A model generated the notes under the pieces. That model searched no databases. It was not told the origin of the DNA and worked only from the letters and a program-made list of their open reading frames with translations. Below, in pieces: positions 21,847 to 23,605 of a DNA stretch of 23,605 nt. Position 1 is the first letter of the stretch. Each line of letters begins with the position of its first letter. This DNA comes from B33-G16 sp046498285 (GTDB taxonomy: Bacteria; Desulfobacterota; DSM-4660; Desulfatiglandales; B25-G16), in contig JAWOBA010000217.1 in NCBI GenBank assembly GCA_046498285.1, positions 1-23,605 of the forward strand, given 5' to 3'. Position numbers and translations under genes: made by a program.

Positions 21847-22989
21847 ATGAATATTCTTGAACTAAAGGAATTAGAATACGATGAGGTTGCGAAATGTAAC
21901 AGGTGTGGCTTTTGTCTTACCGTGTGCCCTACCTACAATGTAATGAAAACAGAGAGGCAGAATGCGCGTGGAAGAAATGCGTTAACGAGGGCCTCTATTG
22001 AGGAGAAGATTCAGGTAAGTGAAGATGTGGAGGATTCTTTGTTTAATTGTCTTGGCTGTGGTGCTTGTGAAGTGGCATGTCTCCCCAAGGTGCAGACAAA
22101 ACAGATTGTGAGGGCCGAACGAAGTCTTTTAGTGGATAGCGGTTATTGCCCCGATTCCATAAAACGTGTAGCAGAGTCACTTGAGAAAAACTATAACATC
22201 TCAGATGAAGATAATGAGGATCGTGCTGAATGGAGAGAGGATATTCCAGACCTGCCTGACAATATGTATGAGAAAGAAAGGGCCGAGGTGGTATACTTTG
22301 TTGGCTGTGTATCCTCTTTCTTTCCTATGGTACAAAAGATACCGCAGAACCTCGTGCAGATAATGGATAAGGGTGGGATAGATTTCACTATATTAGGTGG
22401 TAAGGAGTGGTGTTGTGGTTTTCCACTTATACAGGCAGGGATGTATAAGAAGGCTGAAAAACTAAAGGAGCATAATTTAGATAAGATAAAGGAGGTGAGG
22501 GCAAAAAGAGTGTTATTTTCCTGTCCCTCCTGTTATAGAACCTGGAACGAGTTTTATGATACTGATGTGGAACTTATCCACTCCAGTCACCTGCTGGAGG
22601 AACTACTCAGGAATAAGAAGATTCCCTTAAAGGAGTTAAATCTCACGGTTACTTATCATGATCCCTGTGATCTAGGCCGAAATAGTGGAGTGTATGAACC
22701 TCCCCGGGAGGTTTTGAGGATGATCCCAGGAGTGAAGCTTGTTGAGCTCAAAAACAACAGAGAGAAAAGTGTCTGTTGTGGCGGTGGAGGAGATGTGGAA
22801 ATGGCAAATCCGGATCTTACTTCGGAAATTGCCCAGATGAAAATAGATGAAATACAGGAGACTGGGACCGATATCGTTGTGACCCCTTGCCAACAGTGTA
22901 TCAGGACTATCAGCACTAGGGCACGAAAGCAAGGGATAAAGCTCAAGGTGATGGATCTTAGCGAGATCGTTATGATGGCAATGAAATAG
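21847..22989 (+). CDS. glcF: GlcF/HdrD-like (Fe-S)-binding subunit of hydroxyacid oxidase
   Basis: A 380-residue cytoplasmic protein with two [4Fe-4S] motifs (C17, C20, C23, C27; C68, C71, C74, C78) and two CCG domains (C154, C189-C190, C226, C229; C274, C310-C311, C348, C351). It completes the glcDEF set and should pass electrons from the flavoprotein subunits onward. Residues 121-380 align without a gap to residues 137-396 of the minus-strand HdrD-like protein (3186-4376), at about 195 of 260 identical by hand count, whereas the N-terminal Fe-S domains differ strongly. The start codon is 2 bases after the glcE stop. Unlike the minus operon, no cytochrome b gene follows, so it may share the one there. 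Confidence 0.87.
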   Translation: MNILELKELEYDEVAKCNRCGFCLTVCPTYNVMKTERQNARGRNALTRASIEEKIQVSEDVEDSLFNCLGCGACEVACLPKVQTKQIVRAERSLLVDSGYCPDSIKRVAESLEKNYNISDEDNEDRAEWREDIPDLPDNMYEKERAEVVYFVGCVSSFFPMVQKIPQNLVQIMDKGGIDFTILGGKEWCCGFPLIQAGMYKKAEKLKEHNLDKIKEVRAKRVLFSCPSCYRTWNEFYDTDVELIHSSHLLEELLRNKKIPLKELNLTVTYHDPCDLGRNSGVYEPPREVLRMIPGVKLVELKNNREKSVCCGGGGDVEMANPDLTSEIAQMKIDEIQETGTDIVVTPCQQCIRTISTRARKQGIKLKVMDLSEIVMMAMK

Positions 22990-23086
22990 ATCCCTGAAAA
23001 GGCAAATACCTCTGATGGCTGCACTAACATGATGTTAGGGTTATTTTCAAAAGAAGCACAACAAAAATTTCATAAAGGAGGATACA

Positions 23087-23374
23087 TTGATTCTTGCACA
23101 GCTTTCAGTATACCCCTTAGGCGAAGGCACTAGCGTAGGCAGGTTTGTTAAGAGAGGCGTGAAGATAGTAAAGGAGTCTGGTTTTACCTATGAAATCGGT
23201 AGCTTTTCTACTGCGGTTGAGGTTCCGGATCTGGATTCTTTATTTCTCCTGGTAAAGAAGGTACACCAGGCACATCTTGATGAGGGAGCCAAAAGGATTG
23301 TTATTGATTTAAAGGTCGATGACAGGAGAGATAAAGAAGTAACACTAAAAAGTAAACGAAAATCTGTAACATAA
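23087..23374 (+). CDS. MTH1187-type thiamine-binding family protein
   Basis: A 95-residue small cytoplasmic protein of the thiamine-binding (YkoF/MTH1187-like) family. It starts ILAQLSVYPLGEGTSVGRFV, the usual N-terminal strand with the SVYPLG motif, continues GFTYEIGSFSTAVEV, and ends GAKRIVIDLKVDDRRDKEVT, which is highly typical. The start is TTG at 23087, supported by AAAGGAGG 5-6 bases upstream and by the family N-terminus. The exact role is not established for most members; binding of thiamine or a related molecule has been proposed. It lies 19 bases before a pyruvate carboxylase B/oxaloacetate decarboxylase gene. A decayed partial copy is at 249-437. Confidence 0.82.
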   Translation: MILAQLSVYPLGEGTSVGRFVKRGVKIVKESGFTYEIGSFSTAVEVPDLDSLFLLVKKVHQAHLDEGAKRIVIDLKVDDRRDKEVTLKSKRKSVT

Positions 23375-23393
23375 GTATTAGGGAGGATGCGAT

Positions 23394-23605
23394 ATGGAAA
23401 AGAAATCAGACAGCGCTAAAAAACCCCTCAAGATCCAAGATATGACATTAAGGGATGGGCATCAGTCTAATCTGGCCACCCGCATGAGAACCGAGGATAT
23501 GATTCCTATTGCTGAAAAGATGGATGAGGTGGGCTTCTGGTCTATGGAGGTCTGGGGAGGGGCAACCTTTGATACCATGCACCGGTTTCTGGGAGAAGAC
23601 CCATG
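23394..23605 (+). CDS. pyruvate carboxylase subunit B / oxaloacetate decarboxylase alpha subunit, N-terminus (partial)
   Basis: The first 70 codons of a gene that runs off the right edge. After a short charged leader comes LKIQDMTLRDGHQS (12-25), the first strand and catalytic/metal-binding TLRDxxQS motif of the HMGL-like carboxyltransferase TIM barrel, then ATRMRTEDMIPIAEKMDEVGF and SMEVWGGATFD, which is specific to the PycB/OadA/transcarboxylase 5S group. It interconverts oxaloacetate and pyruvate with carboxybiotin. GGGAGG lies 7 bases before the ATG. Whether a biotin domain is fused at the C-terminus, and whether it runs as carboxylase or decarboxylase, cannot be seen here. It fits disposal of malate-derived C4 units. 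Confidence 0.88.
   Translation, partial: MEKKSDSAKKPLKIQDMTLRDGHQSNLATRMRTEDMIPIAEKMDEVGFWSMEVWGGATFDTMHRFLGEDP

Noticed and set aside
23024..23038. CTAACAT-G-ATGTTAG palindrome between glcF and the thiamine-binding gene
   Set aside because: A realistic hairpin has only 5 base pairs with no U-tract; it could be an operator, but nothing else supports a function.

Overview
The window reads as a compact, almost gene-saturated piece of chromosome from a diderm anaerobe. Ferredoxin-like and HdrD/GlcF-type iron-sulfur proteins are abundant, a periplasmic binding protein has a Sec signal peptide, a LarA-type nickel-pincer enzyme is present, and pyruvate/oxaloacetate enzymes lie at both ends. A Desulfobacterota-like sulfate reducer or syntroph is the most natural fit. 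That assignment is inference; no rRNA or marker gene is present. I see no tRNA, rRNA, CRISPR array, insertion sequence or phage gene.

Layout: (i) 1-437, the C-terminal end of a PEP synthase, then a decayed fragment resembling the small thiamine-binding-family gene found intact at the other end of the window. (ii) 538-1221, a lone SAM methyltransferase, convergent with (iii). (iii) 8659-1218 on the minus strand, a tight seven-gene operon: LarA-like racemase, FAD-linked hydroxyacid oxidase, HdrD-like Fe-S protein, GcvH-like lipoyl carrier, a second HdrD-like Fe-S protein, NarI/HdrE-like cytochrome b, lipoate-protein ligase. (iv) 14317-8801 on the minus strand, a FadR-type GntR regulator followed by a complete Liv-type ABC importer (K,H,M,G,F). 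(v) 14610-23605 on the plus strand, diverging from the regulator: acyl-CoA ligase beta subunit, FixX-like ferredoxin, ligase alpha subunit, CitE/malyl-CoA-lyase-type enzyme, a terminator with a competing helix, a stand-alone ALDH1L1-type 10-formyl-THF hydrolase domain, glcD, glcE and glcF homologues, a thiamine-binding-family protein, and the start of a pyruvate carboxylase subunit B/oxaloacetate decarboxylase alpha gene.

Working model (inference): the region handles 2-hydroxy acids anaerobically. One route is glycolate to glyoxylate (GlcDEF), glyoxylate plus acetyl-CoA to malyl-CoA (lyase), and malyl-CoA to malate plus ATP (ligase running backwards). This is the malyl-CoA pathway known for the anaerobic glycolate oxidiser Syntrophobotulus glycolicus. 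The flanking C4/C3 enzymes (PycB/OadA, PEP synthase) fit with handling of the resulting malate. The minus-strand operon looks like a second, membrane-connected hydroxyacid dehydrogenase with its own lipoyl carrier and its own lipoate ligase, but no glycine-cleavage partners. That combination is the most unusual thing here. A FadR-type operator-like palindrome (TGGT-N3-ACCA) sits just downstream of the best promoter in front of the ligase genes, suggesting that the divergent regulator controls them.
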